From: Pseudomonas sp. SG20056
Lineage (GTDB): Bacteria; Pseudomonadota; Gammaproteobacteria; Pseudomonadales; Pseudomonadaceae
Assembly: GCF_031764535.1 (NCBI RefSeq)
Contig: NZ_CP134499.1
Span: forward strand, 496,001-560,000
Length of the DNA: 64,000 nt
Direction: 5' to 3'
Shown: one piece after another, positions 37,665 to 47,446 of the stretch
Position numbering within the stretch: position 1 is the first letter of the stretch
How the letters are laid out: each line of letters starts with the position of its first letter
Notes under the pieces: generated by a model
Seen by the model: the letters and a program-made list of their open reading frames with translations, nothing else
Told to the model about the DNA's origin: nothing
The model's database searches: none
Program-made: the position numbers and the translations under genes

Positions 37665-38954
37665 TTGTCGCGTCTTGCTGCTGTGCGCTTCAGTCATTTT
37701 CTGCCTTCGCTGCTGCTTCTGTTTGGCGGCTTGCTGGTGGCGCGGCTGGCGGTGTTGAGCGAGTTTTTCACTTCGTTGTTCAATGTGCTGCCGACCCTGC
37801 TGCTGTTGCTTGGTGGGGCGTTCTGCCTGGTCTATGGCCGCCAGCGTGAGGTGTTTCTGCTGTTGGCGCTGTACCTCGGCTACTTCCTGCTCGATACCCA
37901 GGTTGATCATTTCCGTGCCACGGGGCAGGTACGCAGTGATGCGGCGCTGATCTTTCATCTGTGCAGCCTGTTGCTGCCACTGCTCTATAGCCTGTATGCC
38001 GCCTGGCAGGAACGTACTCATCTGCTGCAGGATCTGATTGCCCGGGCCGCTGTTCTGCTGGCAGTCGTTGCGGTGGCGGTGGGTCTGGCGCAGCGCTTTC
38101 CGGAAGCGCTGCTGCACTGGTTGTCGCGGGTGCGCTGGCCGGCGCTGCAGGTCGAATGGTTGGCGCTGGTGCAGTTGGCCTACCCGGTATTTATCCTCGG
38201 CCTGATTCTGCTAGTGGTGCAGTACCTGCGTGCGCCACGGCCGTTGCATGCCGCGCAGTTGCTGGGGCTGTGCGGCCTGCTGTGGATGCTGCCGAATACC
38301 TTTATTTTGCCCAATGCACTGAATGTGATGAGCAGCCAGATTATGCTGATTCTGGTCGCTGCCGTGGCGCACGAGGCCTATCAGATGGCCTTTCGCGACG
38401 AGCTCACCGGCCTGCCGGGGCGCCGCGCTTTGAATGAGCGCCTGCAGCGTCTGGGTCGCAGTTATGTGATCGCCATGGCCGACGTTGATCACTTCAAGAA
38501 ATTCAACGACACCCATGGTCACGATGTTGGCGATCAGGTGCTGCGCCTGGTCGCCGCCCAGCTGCGCAAGATCGGCGGCGGGGGCAAGGCCTACCGTTAT
38601 GGAGGTGAGGAGTTCACCCTGGTGTTCCCCGGCAAGACGCTTGACGAATGCCTGCCGCACCTTGAAGTGGTGCGCCAGGCCATCGAGGCCTACCGCATCC
38701 AGCTACGCGACAAACAGCAGCGCCCGCAGGACGACAAGCAGGGGCGGGCGCGGCGTGCTGGCAGCGCGGCCAATCAGGTGTCGGTGACCGTCAGCATGGG
38801 CGTGGCCGAGCGCGGGCTGGAGCAGCGCAGCCCGGAAGAGGTACTCAAGGCCGCCGACCAGGCGTTGTATAACGCCAAGAGCGCTGGGCGTAACTGTGTG
38901 CGCAGTCATGGTCAGCGGCGCGGTGCAGTCAAGCTGGAAGCTTCGCGCAACTGA
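37665..38954 (+). CDS. Membrane-bound diguanylate cyclase (GGDEF)
   Basis: A 429-residue protein with six to seven N-terminal helices (to about residue 220) and a GGDEF domain that should make c-di-GMP. The active-site motif is YGGEEFTLVF (about 311), and DVDHFKKFND (about 274) holds the metal-binding aspartate. No RxxD inhibitory site lies five residues before GGEEF. A basic insert (about 347-366, RDKQQRPQDDKQ) lies in the domain. I favour the TTG at 37665, with GGAG 7 bases upstream; a GTG at 37653 is possible. It stands between two acyl-CoA dehydrogenase genes. Confidence 0.85.
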   Translation: MSRLAAVRFSHFLPSLLLLFGGLLVARLAVLSEFFTSLFNVLPTLLLLLGGAFCLVYGRQREVFLLLALYLGYFLLDTQVDHFRATGQVRSDAALIFHLCSLLLPLLYSLYAAWQERTHLLQDLIARAAVLLAVVAVAVGLAQRFPEALLHWLSRVRWPALQVEWLALVQLAYPVFILGLILLVVQYLRAPRPLHAAQLLGLCGLLWMLPNTFILPNALNVMSSQIMLILVAAVAHEAYQMAFRDELTGLPGRRALNERLQRLGRSYVIAMADVDHFKKFNDTHGHDVGDQVLRLVAAQLRKIGGGGKAYRYGGEEFTLVFPGKTLDECLPHLEVVRQAIEAYRIQLRDKQQRPQDDKQGRARRAGSAANQVSVTVSMGVAERGLEQRSPEEVLKAADQALYNAKSAGRNCVRSHGQRRGAVKLEASRN

Positions 38955-39064
38955 GGCTGCCGGCTAATGGCAGTGTATTCAGCATCTGCACTGTGATTGT
39001 TGCGGCGCAGCATGGGCCTTAGCGTAGAGCACTAATCCACGCTCTAGCTGACGGAGATGCCAGC

Positions 39065-40861
39065 ATGCCCGAGTACAAAGCCCCCCTGCGCGATATGCAC
39101 TTTCTGATCGACGAGGTCTTCGACTTTCACGCCGGCTACGCCGCGATGGGCGCCAGCGATGCCACACCGGATATGGTCAGCGCAATCCTCGCCGAGGGTG
39201 CGAAGTTCTGCGAGCAGGTACTGGCCCCACTGAATCGCTCCGGTGATGAAGAAGAATGCCAGATCAACGACGGCGTGGTGACCACACCCAAGGGCTTCAA
39301 GGAAGCCTTTACCCAATACGTCGAGGGCGGCTGGAACGGCCTGGCGGCGGACCCGGCTTACGGCGGTCAGGGGCTGCCGCATTCCCTCGGGCTGCTGATC
39401 GGCGAAATGGTCGGCGCCAGCAACACCTCTTGGGGCATGTACCCCGGCCTGACCCACGGCGCGATGTCGGCGATCCACGCCCACGGCACTGAGGAGCAGA
39501 AGCAGACCTACCTGAGCAAGCTCACCGAAGGCAGCTGGACCGGCACCATGTGCCTGACCGAGGCGCACTGCGGCACCGACCTCGGCCTGATCAAGACCCG
39601 CGCCGTGCCCCAGGCCGATGGCAGCTATGCCGTGACCGGCAGCAAGATCTTTATCTCCGCCGGCGAGCACGATATGAGCGAGAACATCGTGCACCTAGTG
39701 CTGGCCAAGCTGCCCGATGCGCCGGCTGGCACCAAGGGCATCTCGCTGTTTATTGTGCCCAAGTTCCTGCCTAACGCTGAAGGTCAGGCAGGGGAGCGCA
39801 ATGGCGTCAGCTGCGGCTCGATCGAGCACAAGATGGGTATCAAGGCCTCGGCCACCTGCGTGATGAACTTCGACAGCGCTACGGGCTACCTGATCGGCGA
39901 GGCCAACAAGGGCCTCAACTGCATGTTCACCATGATGAACCATGCACGCCTGGGCACTGGCATGCAGGGGCTGTGTCTGGGGGAAACCAGCTTCCAGGGC
40001 GCGATCAAGTACGCCACTGAGCGCCTGCAGATGCGCGCGCTGACCGGGCCGAAGGCGCCGGATAAAGCTGCCGACCCGATCATCGTGCATCCCGATGTGC
40101 GGCGCATGCTGCTGACCATGAAAGCGTTCAACGAAGGCAACCGCGCCCTGGCCTATTTCACCGCGCAGCTGATTGACCAGGCGCACCGCGGCGGCAGCGC
40201 CGAACAGCGTGAAGAGGCAGAGAACCTGCTGGCCTTCCTCACGCCGATCTGCAAAGCCTTTATGACCGAGACCGGCCTGGAGGTGACCAACCACGGTATG
40301 CAGGTGTTCGGCGGCCATGGGTTTATCCGCGAGTGGGGCATGGAGCAGTTGGTGCGCGACTGCCGCATTGCACCTATCTATGAAGGCACCAACGGCATCC
40401 AGGCCCTCGATCTGCTTGGGCGCAAGGTGCTCGGCAGCCAGGGCAAGCTGCTGCGCGGCTTTACCAAGATCGTCCACAAGTTCTGTGAGGCCCAGGCCGA
40501 GCATCCGCAGCTCAAGGGTTATGTCGCTCAGCTGGCGACGCTGAATCAGCAGTGGGGCACGCTGACCCAGAAGATCGGCATGGCCGCGATGAAGAACCCG
40601 GACGAAGTCGGCGCGGCGTCGATGGATTACCTGATGTATTCCGGTTACGTCATCCTGGCGTACTTCTGGCTGCGCATGGCCCTGGTTGCCGAGCAGAAGC
40701 TGGCGGCGGGCGCGGGTGATGCCGCGTTCTACCAGGCCAAGCTGGCGACCTGTGAGTTCTACTTCAAACGCCTGTTGCCGCGTACCGCCCCCCATCTGGC
40801 CGGTGCCGAGGCGGGTAGTGAGTGCCTGATGCGTTTGCCGGCTGAACATTTCGCCCTCTGA
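39065..40861 (+). CDS. Acyl-CoA dehydrogenase (FadE-type), copy 2
   Basis: A 598-residue acyl-CoA dehydrogenase close to copy 1. It starts with MPEYKAPLRDMHF and carries [45 protein letters not shown] and [17 protein letters not shown]. The chain-length preference cannot be read from the sequence. Own ribosome binding site (GGAG); terminator downstream. By order it corresponds to PA0507. Closer to copy 1 than to copy 3 in the N-terminal half. Confidence 0.92.
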   Translation: MPEYKAPLRDMHFLIDEVFDFHAGYAAMGASDATPDMVSAILAEGAKFCEQVLAPLNRSGDEEECQINDGVVTTPKGFKEAFTQYVEGGWNGLAADPAYGGQGLPHSLGLLIGEMVGASNTSWGMYPGLTHGAMSAIHAHGTEEQKQTYLSKLTEGSWTGTMCLTEAHCGTDLGLIKTRAVPQADGSYAVTGSKIFISAGEHDMSENIVHLVLAKLPDAPAGTKGISLFIVPKFLPNAEGQAGERNGVSCGSIEHKMGIKASATCVMNFDSATGYLIGEANKGLNCMFTMMNHARLGTGMQGLCLGETSFQGAIKYATERLQMRALTGPKAPDKAADPIIVHPDVRRMLLTMKAFNEGNRALAYFTAQLIDQAHRGGSAEQREEAENLLAFLTPICKAFMTETGLEVTNHGMQVFGGHGFIREWGMEQLVRDCRIAPIYEGTNGIQALDLLGRKVLGSQGKLLRGFTKIVHKFCEAQAEHPQLKGYVAQLATLNQQWGTLTQKIGMAAMKNPDEVGAASMDYLMYSGYVILAYFWLRMALVAEQKLAAGAGDAAFYQAKLATCEFYFKRLLPRTAPHLAGAEAGSECLMRLPAEHFAL

Positions 40862-40880
40862 CCAGCGGTTGTAACCCTGA

Positions 40881-40909
40881 CAAAGCCCGCCACCCGGCGG
40901 GCTTTGTCG
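40881..40909 (+). terminator. Terminator after acyl-CoA dehydrogenase 2
   Basis: CAAAGCCCGCC / GGCGGGCTTTG with an ACCC loop, followed by a short T-rich tail. Confidence 0.85.
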
Positions 40910-41044
40910 TTATTCAGGTATCAGGTGGCCTAGCAAACGACTGGTGACTTGTTGGTCACTACGCGACGCTATGTGTCTAAAAAGTTGTTCGGTTAGACTC
41001 CATGCACATCTTTACACCTGCTGCTTCGTCCGAGGATTTGCCCC

Positions 41045-42823
41045 ATGGCTGACTACAAAGCTCCCCTGCGCGATATGCGCTTCGTGCTCAATGAAGTGTT
41101 TGAAGTTTCCAAGCTGTGGGCCCAGTTGCCGGCCCTGGCTGAAGTGGTCGATGAAGACACGGCTGCGGCGATTCTCGAAGAAGCCGGCAAGGTCACCGGC
41201 GGCGTGATCGCCCCGCTGAACCGCAGCGGCGACGAAGAAGGCTGTTCCTGGGCCAACGGTTCGGTGAAAACCCCAGCCGGCTTCCCAGATGCCTACAAAA
41301 CCTACGCCGAAGGCGGCTGGGTGGGCGTCGGTGGTGACCCGGTATTTGGCGGCATGGGCATGCCCAAGGTGATCTCGGCTCAGGTCGAGGAAATGGTCAA
41401 CTCGGCCAACCTGTCGTTCGGTCTGTACCCGATGTTGACCGCCGGCGCCTGCTTGTCGATCAACGCCCACGCCAGCGAAGAGCTGAAAGAGAAATACCTG
41501 CCGAACATGTACTCCGGTGTCTGGGCCGGTTCCATGTGCCTGACCGAGCCGCATGCCGGCACCGACCTGGGCATCATTCGCACCAAGGCCGAGCCGCAAG
41601 CTGACGGCAGTTTCAAGATCAGCGGTACCAAGATCTTTATCACTGGCGGTGAGCACGACCTGACCGAGAACATCATCCACCTGGTACTGGCCAAGCTGCC
41701 GGACGCACCGGCTGGCCCGAAAGGCATCTCGCTGTTCTTGGTGCCGAAAGTCATGGTCAATGCCGACGGTTCGCTGGGTGAGAAGAACTCGCTGTCCTGC
41801 GGCTCCATCGAACACAAGATGGGCATCAAGGCCTCGGCCACCTGCGTGATGAACTTCGACGGCGCCACCGGCTGGATCGTCGATGCGCCGAACAAGGGCC
41901 TGGCCGCTATGTTCACCATGATGAACTACGAGCGTCTGGGCGTTGGCATCCAGGGTCTGTCCCTGGGTGAGCGCAGCTACCAGAACGCCGTGGAATATGC
42001 CCGCGACCGTATCCAGAGCCGCGCGCCGACTGGCCCGGTGGCCAAGGACAAAGCTGCCGATCCGATCATCGTGCACCCGGACGTGCGCCGCATGCTGCTG
42101 ACCATGAAAGCGCTGAACGAGGGCGGCCGCGCCTTCTCCAGCTACGTGGCCATGCAGCTGGACACTGCCAAGTTCAGCGAAGACGCCGCCACCCGCAAAC
42201 GCGCGGAAGAGCTGGTTGCCCTGCTGACGCCGGTAGCCAAGGCCTTCCTCACCGATATGGCGCTGGAAACCACCACCCATGGCCAGCAGATCTTCGGCGG
42301 CCACGGCTATATCCGTGAGTGGGGCCAGGAGCAGTTGATCCGCGACTGCCGCATCACTCAGATCTACGAAGGCACCAACGGTATCCAGGCGCTCGATCTG
42401 GTCGGCCGTAAAGTGGTCGGCAGCGGCGGCGCGTTCTACAAACACTTCGCTGAAGAGATCAAAGCTTTCACCGACAGCGCCGACGCCTCGCTGGCCGAGT
42501 TCGTCAACCCGCTGAAAGATGCCATCGCCAACCTGGAACTGATGACCAGCGACCTGCTGGAACGCGCCAAGGCCAACCCGAACGAAGTCGGTGCCGCCTC
42601 GGTCGAGTACCTGCAGGTGTTCGGCTACACCGCCTACGCCTACATGTGGGCCCTGATGGCACGCACCGCGCTGGCCAAGCAGGATCAGGACGAGTTCTAC
42701 GTGAGTAAACTGGGCACCGCGCGCTTCTTCTTCGCCCGCCTGCTGCCGCGTATCCACTCGCTGACTGCATCGGTTAAAGCCGGTAGTGAGAGTCTGTATC
42801 TGCTCGACGCCGCGCAGTTCTAA
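41045..42823 (+). CDS. Acyl-CoA dehydrogenase (FadE-type), copy 3
   Basis: A 592-residue acyl-CoA dehydrogenase; [13 protein letters not shown] at the N-terminus, [45 protein letters not shown] and IYEGTNGIQALDLVGRK at the expected places. It differs from copies 1 and 2 in the substrate-binding part, for example the residue after CLTEPH and the SNANLS-like (SANLSFGLYP) segment, so another chain length is likely. By order it corresponds to PA0508 (FadE2-type). Terminator follows. Confidence 0.92.
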   Translation: MADYKAPLRDMRFVLNEVFEVSKLWAQLPALAEVVDEDTAAAILEEAGKVTGGVIAPLNRSGDEEGCSWANGSVKTPAGFPDAYKTYAEGGWVGVGGDPVFGGMGMPKVISAQVEEMVNSANLSFGLYPMLTAGACLSINAHASEELKEKYLPNMYSGVWAGSMCLTEPHAGTDLGIIRTKAEPQADGSFKISGTKIFITGGEHDLTENIIHLVLAKLPDAPAGPKGISLFLVPKVMVNADGSLGEKNSLSCGSIEHKMGIKASATCVMNFDGATGWIVDAPNKGLAAMFTMMNYERLGVGIQGLSLGERSYQNAVEYARDRIQSRAPTGPVAKDKAADPIIVHPDVRRMLLTMKALNEGGRAFSSYVAMQLDTAKFSEDAATRKRAEELVALLTPVAKAFLTDMALETTTHGQQIFGGHGYIREWGQEQLIRDCRITQIYEGTNGIQALDLVGRKVVGSGGAFYKHFAEEIKAFTDSADASLAEFVNPLKDAIANLELMTSDLLERAKANPNEVGAASVEYLQVFGYTAYAYMWALMARTALAKQDQDEFYVSKLGTARFFFARLLPRIHSLTASVKAGSESLYLLDAAQF

Positions 42824-42841
42824 CGGCGTTTGCTGTAAAGC

Positions 42842-42870
42842 AAAGCCCCGGCCAAGTGCCGGGGCTTTTG
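42842..42870. terminator. Bidirectional terminator between acyl-CoA dehydrogenase 3 and hutD
   Basis: AAAGCCCCGGC / GCCGGGGCTTT with a CAAGT loop and T-rich or A-rich flanks, serving two convergent genes. Confidence 0.85.
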
Positions 42871-42896
42871 CGTTTAAGGGCTGGATTTTTCTGGCG

Positions 42897-43535
42897 CTAA
42901 AGCCAGTTGTCGCCTAGCCGATCAATGGCCTCCTGCCCGGCGCTGGTCGGCTCCAGTCGCGCCAGGTAGAGGCCGCTGCGGCCTTGGTTGGTCAGCCGCC
43001 AGGGGCCGGCTTCGTTTTGCACCAGCAAGCCTTGCCCGACGCTCAGGCTAATGGGGGCGTTGTCGGCCCTGGCGCACGTCAGGCCTGCGCCGCTGCAGCA
43101 GTAGATAAACAGCACGGCGCTGCTGCCGAGCCACTGCTGGCCCTGCAGCTCGCGGTAGTGCAGGCGGTGCTGCCAGCGGCTGCGACGGCTCATCAGATTG
43201 AAGTCCTGCACCGGACCATCCAGCAGTTTGGTCTGCACATCCAGCTCGCCGGGAAAGGCCACCACCGGGGTGTGGCTATCGAGCTCAAGGCTGACCTGCT
43301 CGGGCAGATTCAGGCGCAGGCCCGCGCCGCTGAGCAGGCCCAGGCTGCGGTCGATGCCGGGGTAATGAGAGAAGGGGCCGGCGCTATCCACCCGCGCACT
43401 GCTGATACGCCAGTCGAAATCGTCCAGGCCCGCGTCCGGCGGTGCGATGGCCAGTTCCAGGGTTACGCCCTTGCCATTCTTCCACGGCAGTTGGCGGGCG
43501 GTGCTGCTGTCGATAATTCGGATGCTCACGGTCAT
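42897..43535 (-). CDS. hutD: HutD family protein
   Basis: A 212-residue HutD protein with the cupin-like two-domain fold. It matches in WKNGKGVTLELAI (about 18) and DFDWRISSARVDSAGPFSHYPGIDRSL (shown at about 39-64, given here in parts). It contributes to fitness during histidine use in Pseudomonas; a governor that limits overexpression by sensing formylglutamate or urocanate has been proposed. The gene is divergent from hutI, and a HutC operator lies 24 bases before its ATG. Confidence 0.92.
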   Translation of the reverse strand: MTVSIRIIDSSTARQLPWKNGKGVTLELAIAPPDAGLDDFDWRISSARVDSAGPFSHYPGIDRSLGLLSGAGLRLNLPEQVSLELDSHTPVVAFPGELDVQTKLLDGPVQDFNLMSRRSRWQHRLHYRELQGQQWLGSSAVLFIYCCSGAGLTCARADNAPISLSVGQGLLVQNEAGPWRLTNQGRSGLYLARLEPTSAGQEAIDRLGDNWL

Positions 43536-43558
43536 TACTCGTGTTGATCGTTTGTTTA

Positions 43559-43568
43559 TGTATATACA
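43559..43568 (-). promoter_or_regulatory. HutC operator before hutD
   Basis: Perfect palindrome TGTATATACA, the HutC core. It lies 24 bases from the hutD ATG and over the likely -10 region of that promoter. Confidence 0.82.
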
Positions 43569-43741
43569 TTAAAGGTTTGCCGCTGTACAAATTCGCGGTG
43601 AGTCGAGCGCGACAGTTCGTCTGCTGTGATGCGGGCTGTTGCATAGCCTGCGCTGCCTGTCTCAGCTGTTTCTAGCGTTTCGCTCTAGAGCTGTCAGGTT
43701 CGCGTTGCAGCGCTATATTGCTTTCAGAGTGACGAACGGGG

Positions 43742-43777
43742 TTGACGACTGCAAAGGCGAATTTTATTGTATATACA
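43742..43777 (+). promoter_or_regulatory. hutI promoter overlapped by HutC operator
   Basis: TTGACG (43742-43747), 17 bases, TATTGT (43765-43770). The HutC palindrome TGTATATACA (43768-43777) covers the end of the -10 element, so bound HutC blocks RNA polymerase. Urocanate is the usual inducer. Confidence 0.82.
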
Positions 43778-43797
43778 TATTATTCGAGGAGAGTCCC

Positions 43798-45033
43798 ATG
43801 CCCACGTCCGCCCCGCATCTGCTTTGGCGCGAGCTCTGCCTCTTTGATGGCCTGACAACGCTGGCTGAGCCGATCAATCTGCTGGTGGCGGATGGCAAGG
43901 TCGCGGGGTTGTGGTCAACCAGCACGTTTCCTGAAGCGATGGCAGCAGGCGCGGTTGAGGCCGGTCGTGGTGGGGTGATGACTCCGGGGCTGGTGGATTG
44001 CCACACGCACTTGGTATACGCCGGCAGCCGTGCAGCTGAGTTCGAGCAGCGCCTCGAAGGTGCCAGCTATGCCGAGATCGCCAAGGCCGGCGGCGGTATT
44101 CTCAGTACCGTGCGCGCCACCCGTGCTGCCAGCGAGGACGAGCTGCTGGCGCAGAGTCTGCCGCGTTTGCAGGCGCTGCTGGACGACGGTGTGACCACCC
44201 TGGAAATCAAATCCGGTTACGGCCTGAGCACCGCTGATGAATTGAAGATGCTGCGCGTCGCCCGTCGCCTGGGTGAGTTGCTGCCGCTGCGCATCACCAC
44301 TACCTTGCTCGGCGCCCATGCCTTGCCGCCGGAGTTCGCCGGCGACAGCGACGGCTATATCGCCCTGGTGTGCAACGAGATGATCCCGGCGGCTGTTGCC
44401 GAAGGCCTGGTCGATGCGGTGGATGTGTTCTGCGAAAACATCGCCTTTAGTCCGGTGCAGTGCGAGTTGGTGTTCCAGGCTGCGCAACGCCACGGCCTGC
44501 CGATCAAGGTGCACGCCGAACAGCTGTCCAATCAGGGTGCGAGCGCCCTGGCCGCGCGTTATCAGGGCCTGTCGGCCGACCATATCGAGTTTCTCGACGA
44601 GGCCGGGGTGCAGGCCATGGCCGCCGCCGGCACCGTGGCCACCCTGTTGCCGGGGGCCTTTTACACCCTGCGTGAAACCCAGTTGCCGCCCATCGCGCTG
44701 CTGCGTCAGTACAACGTGCCGATGGCCCTGGCCAGCGATGCCAACCCCGGCACTTCGCCGATCTGTTTTCCGACCCTGACCCTTAATCAGGCCTGCACCC
44801 TGTTCCGTTTAACCCCGCGCGAAGCCCTGGCCGGTATGACCGCCCACGCTGCCCGCGCCCTTGGCCGCCCGGACCTGGGCCGAGTCGAGGTCGGCGCCCC
44901 TGCCGATCTGTGCCTGTGGGATGTGCAGCAACCCGCCGAGCTGGCTTATGCAGTACAGCCGGGCCGGCTGCGTCAGCGCATCTTCAACGGCGCCATTAGT
45001 TACCGCAAAGAGGCCAATCGCCATGCACGCTGA
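43798..45033 (+). CDS. hutI: Imidazolonepropionase
   Basis: A 411-residue metal-dependent amidohydrolase that opens 4-imidazolone-5-propanoate to N-formimino-glutamate, step 3 of histidine breakdown. The metal motif is [10 protein letters not shown] (about 68-77), with later HAEQLS (about 240) and the Asp in [10 protein letters not shown] (about 315). The start ATG at 43798 has GAGGAGAG upstream; the longer frame reads through the promoter. Its last codons overlap hutG by 11 bases. Confidence 0.95.
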   Translation: MPTSAPHLLWRELCLFDGLTTLAEPINLLVADGKVAGLWSTSTFPEAMAAGAVEAGRGGVMTPGLVDCHTHLVYAGSRAAEFEQRLEGASYAEIAKAGGGILSTVRATRAASEDELLAQSLPRLQALLDDGVTTLEIKSGYGLSTADELKMLRVARRLGELLPLRITTTLLGAHALPPEFAGDSDGYIALVCNEMIPAAVAEGLVDAVDVFCENIAFSPVQCELVFQAAQRHGLPIKVHAEQLSNQGASALAARYQGLSADHIEFLDEAGVQAMAAAGTVATLLPGAFYTLRETQLPPIALLRQYNVPMALASDANPGTSPICFPTLTLNQACTLFRLTPREALAGMTAHAARALGRPDLGRVEVGAPADLCLWDVQQPAELAYAVQPGRLRQRIFNGAISYRKEANRHAR

Positions 45034-45961
45034 TCGCAACTCCATGGACCTCTGGCAAGGCCGCGTCGACCCGGAAGCCGACAGCCCGCGCTGGCACCAA
45101 CGCATTCAGCCGCTGACTCCGGACAGCCAGCCCGGCGTCGCCTTGCTCGGTTTCGCCAGCGACGAAGGTGTGCGGCGCAATCATGGTCGCGTTGGCGCTG
45201 TGAATGGGCCGCTGGTCATGCGCAAGGCGTTGGCCAACCTGGCTTGGCATCGCCAGGGCCCGGCCTATGATGCCGGTGATGTGCTGTGCGCCGATGGCGA
45301 TCTGGAAAGCGCCCAGGCGCGCCTAGCTCATAACGTCTGCGCACTGCTGGATGCCGGGCATCTGCCGGTCGTTCTAGGTGGAGGTCACGAGGTGGCTTTC
45401 GGCAGCTGGCAGGGCATCGCTGAGCACTTAGCTGGCGGCACGCCTCGCATTGGCATTATCAATTTCGACGCGCATTTCGACCTGCGCGACCCGGCCCATG
45501 CCCATTCCTCCGGCACGCCGTTCGCGCAGATCGCCGAGCAGTGCGCCGCCCGTGGCTGGCCGTTCGCCTATGCCTGCCTCGGCGTCAGCCGCGCCAGCAA
45601 CACCCGCGCTTTGTTCCAGCGCGCCGCCGAATTGAACGTGCTGGTACGCGAAGACCGCGAGATTCGCGAAGGCAGTTTGCCGTCGCTTAGTGCCGAGTTA
45701 CAGGCCTTTATCGCCGGTTGCGACGCGATCTACCTGACCATCGATATCGACGTGCTGCCTGCCTGCGAAGCCCCCGGCGTCAGCGCCCCGGCAGCGCGTG
45801 GCGTGCCGCTGGCGCTGCTTGAACCGCTGCTGGAAACCGTGCGCGACAGCGGCAAGTTGCGCCTGGCTGATCTGGCCGAACTTAACCCCGAATACGACAT
45901 CGACGCGCGCACCGCCAAGGTTGCGGCGCGGCTGATCCACCTGTTGACCCTGACCGGCTAA
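45023..45961 (+). CDS. hutG: Formimidoylglutamase (arginase family)
   Basis: A 312-residue ureohydrolase that should hydrolyse N-formimino-glutamate to glutamate and formamide. Manganese-binding motifs are GGGHEVAFG (about 115), [10 protein letters not shown] (about 150) and TIDIDVLP (about 242), all intact. This is the direct (four-step) route; the HutF plus deformylase pair of many Pseudomonas is not in this window. Start at ATG 45023 (AGAGG upstream); a second ATG at 45044 is possible. Confidence 0.9.
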   Translation: MHADRNSMDLWQGRVDPEADSPRWHQRIQPLTPDSQPGVALLGFASDEGVRRNHGRVGAVNGPLVMRKALANLAWHRQGPAYDAGDVLCADGDLESAQARLAHNVCALLDAGHLPVVLGGGHEVAFGSWQGIAEHLAGGTPRIGIINFDAHFDLRDPAHAHSSGTPFAQIAEQCAARGWPFAYACLGVSRASNTRALFQRAAELNVLVREDREIREGSLPSLSAELQAFIAGCDAIYLTIDIDVLPACEAPGVSAPAARGVPLALLEPLLETVRDSGKLRLADLAELNPEYDIDARTAKVAARLIHLLTLTG

Positions 45962-46011
45962 ACGCTATTTGGCCACTTCCCTGACAACAATAAATACAGA
46001 GGAATGCACAG

Positions 46012-46089
46012 ATGACACCCTTCACCCCGCACCGCCAAGGCGGCAGCCCAGCACTCCGTTTGTCGCGTGTGGAGAGCTGTCATGTCTGA
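46012..46089 (+). CDS. Possible 25-codon leader peptide
   Basis: A 25-codon frame with AGAGGA 7 bases before its ATG. Its stop overlaps the start of the following transporter gene (ATGTCTGA), an arrangement that favours translational coupling. The peptide is basic and unlike any known family. It may be a leader, or a remnant of a lost gene start. Confidence 0.35.
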   Translation: MTPFTPHRQGGSPALRLSRVESCHV

Positions 46090-47407
46090 ACAGCTCACGG
46101 CATTCGCCAGCGTGTCCAAAGGCCGTGCCTTGGCGCGATTGCTTGGCTATAGCCTGATCGGTCTGCTGATCTTCTTTGTGCCGTTCGAAATCAGCGGCCG
46201 CTCGACCATCCTCCTCGATCATGCTGCTACGGCCTTACAGAGCCATGCACGGCCGCTGGTGATCACTATTGCCATGCTGTTTATGCTCTACGGCGCGCTG
46301 CAGCCCTGGTTCAGCGGCAGCTGGCGCGGCGACCTGACGCGCATCGTATTCAGCGTGCTCAAGGTGTTCGGTCTGCTGATCGGCGTGGCCTATCTGCTGC
46401 GGGTCGGGCCTGAGGCGCTGTATCAGCCGGGCATGTTGCCGTTTCTGTTCGACAAACTGGTGCTCAGCCTGGCGCTGATCGTGCCGCTGGGGGCGCTGGC
46501 TCTGGTATTTCTGATCGGCTTCGGCCTGCTCGAACTGGTCGGCGTGCTGATGCAGCCGGTGATGCGACCGATCTGGCGTACGCCGGGCAAGTCGGCCATC
46601 GATGCGGTGGCCTCGTTCGTGGGCAGCTACTCGGTGGGTTTGTTGATCACCGACCGCATGTACCAGCAGGGCCACTACAGCGTGCGTGAGGCAGCGATTA
46701 TCGCCACCGGTTTCTCCACCGTGTCGGCGCCTTTTATGGTGATCATCGCCAAGACCCTCGGCCTGATGGACATCTGGAACCTGTATTTCTGGAGCGCGAT
46801 GCTGGTGACCTTTGCCGTTACCGCCGTCAGCGCGCGCATCTACCCGCTGTCACGTCTGCCCACTGAAAACCGTCCCGAGCCGCAGTTGCAAGCAGGCGAA
46901 GGCCGTATCGGCAGCGCCTGGCGTGCCGGGCTGAGCCAGGCGACCAATGCGCCCTCGCTGCTCCGCACTTTGCGCGAGACCTTTGTCGATGGCCTGCGCA
47001 TGACTGCAGCCATCCTGCCGAGCATTCTAGCCGTCGGCCTGCTTGGCTTGCTCGCCGCCAAATACACCCCGCTGTTCGATGCCCTGGGCGTGCTGTTCTA
47101 CCCGCTGACCTGGCTGTTTGGCCTGAATGAGCCGATGCAGGTGGCCCGCGCCATTTCTTCCGGTCTGGCGGAGATGTTCCTGCCAGCCATGTTGCTGAAA
47201 GACGCCGACGTGCTGGTCAAGTTTGTCACCGCCATCGTTTCGGTGAGTAGCGTGTTGTTTCTCTCGGCCTCGATTCCCTGCGTGCTGGCCACGCGAATTC
47301 CCCTGCGTCTGCGCGACCTGTTGCTGGTTTGGCTGCAGCGCACGTTCTTAAGCCTGTTGTTCAGCATTCCGCTGGGCTACCTGGCGCTCTACATGGGCTG
47401 GCTGTAA
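46082..47407 (+). CDS. YjiH-family (Gate-domain) membrane transporter in the hut operon
   Basis: A 441-residue integral membrane protein with about ten helices and the nucleoside-recognition (Gate) fold of the YjiH family. Notable segments are FVGSYSVGLLITDRMY (about 185) and ATGFSTVSAPFMVI (about 215). Its place between hutG and hutU suggests uptake of histidine, urocanate or a related compound; no hutT or ABC uptake genes are in the cluster. The start ATG 46082 has GGAGAG upstream. Substrate is inferred from context only. Confidence 0.85.
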   Translation: MSEQLTAFASVSKGRALARLLGYSLIGLLIFFVPFEISGRSTILLDHAATALQSHARPLVITIAMLFMLYGALQPWFSGSWRGDLTRIVFSVLKVFGLLIGVAYLLRVGPEALYQPGMLPFLFDKLVLSLALIVPLGALALVFLIGFGLLELVGVLMQPVMRPIWRTPGKSAIDAVASFVGSYSVGLLITDRMYQQGHYSVREAAIIATGFSTVSAPFMVIIAKTLGLMDIWNLYFWSAMLVTFAVTAVSARIYPLSRLPTENRPEPQLQAGEGRIGSAWRAGLSQATNAPSLLRTLRETFVDGLRMTAAILPSILAVGLLGLLAAKYTPLFDALGVLFYPLTWLFGLNEPMQVARAISSGLAEMFLPAMLLKDADVLVKFVTAIVSVSSVLFLSASIPCVLATRIPLRLRDLLLVWLQRTFLSLLFSIPLGYLALYMGWL

Positions 47408-47446
47408 GCCGCCCGCATCTAACGATTTGTTGATAAGGAGCCTCTT

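Noticed and set aside
40915..41044. PsrA-like half site (GCAAACGAC) before acyl-CoA dehydrogenase 3
   Set aside because: The second half is missing, so it does not meet the consensus.
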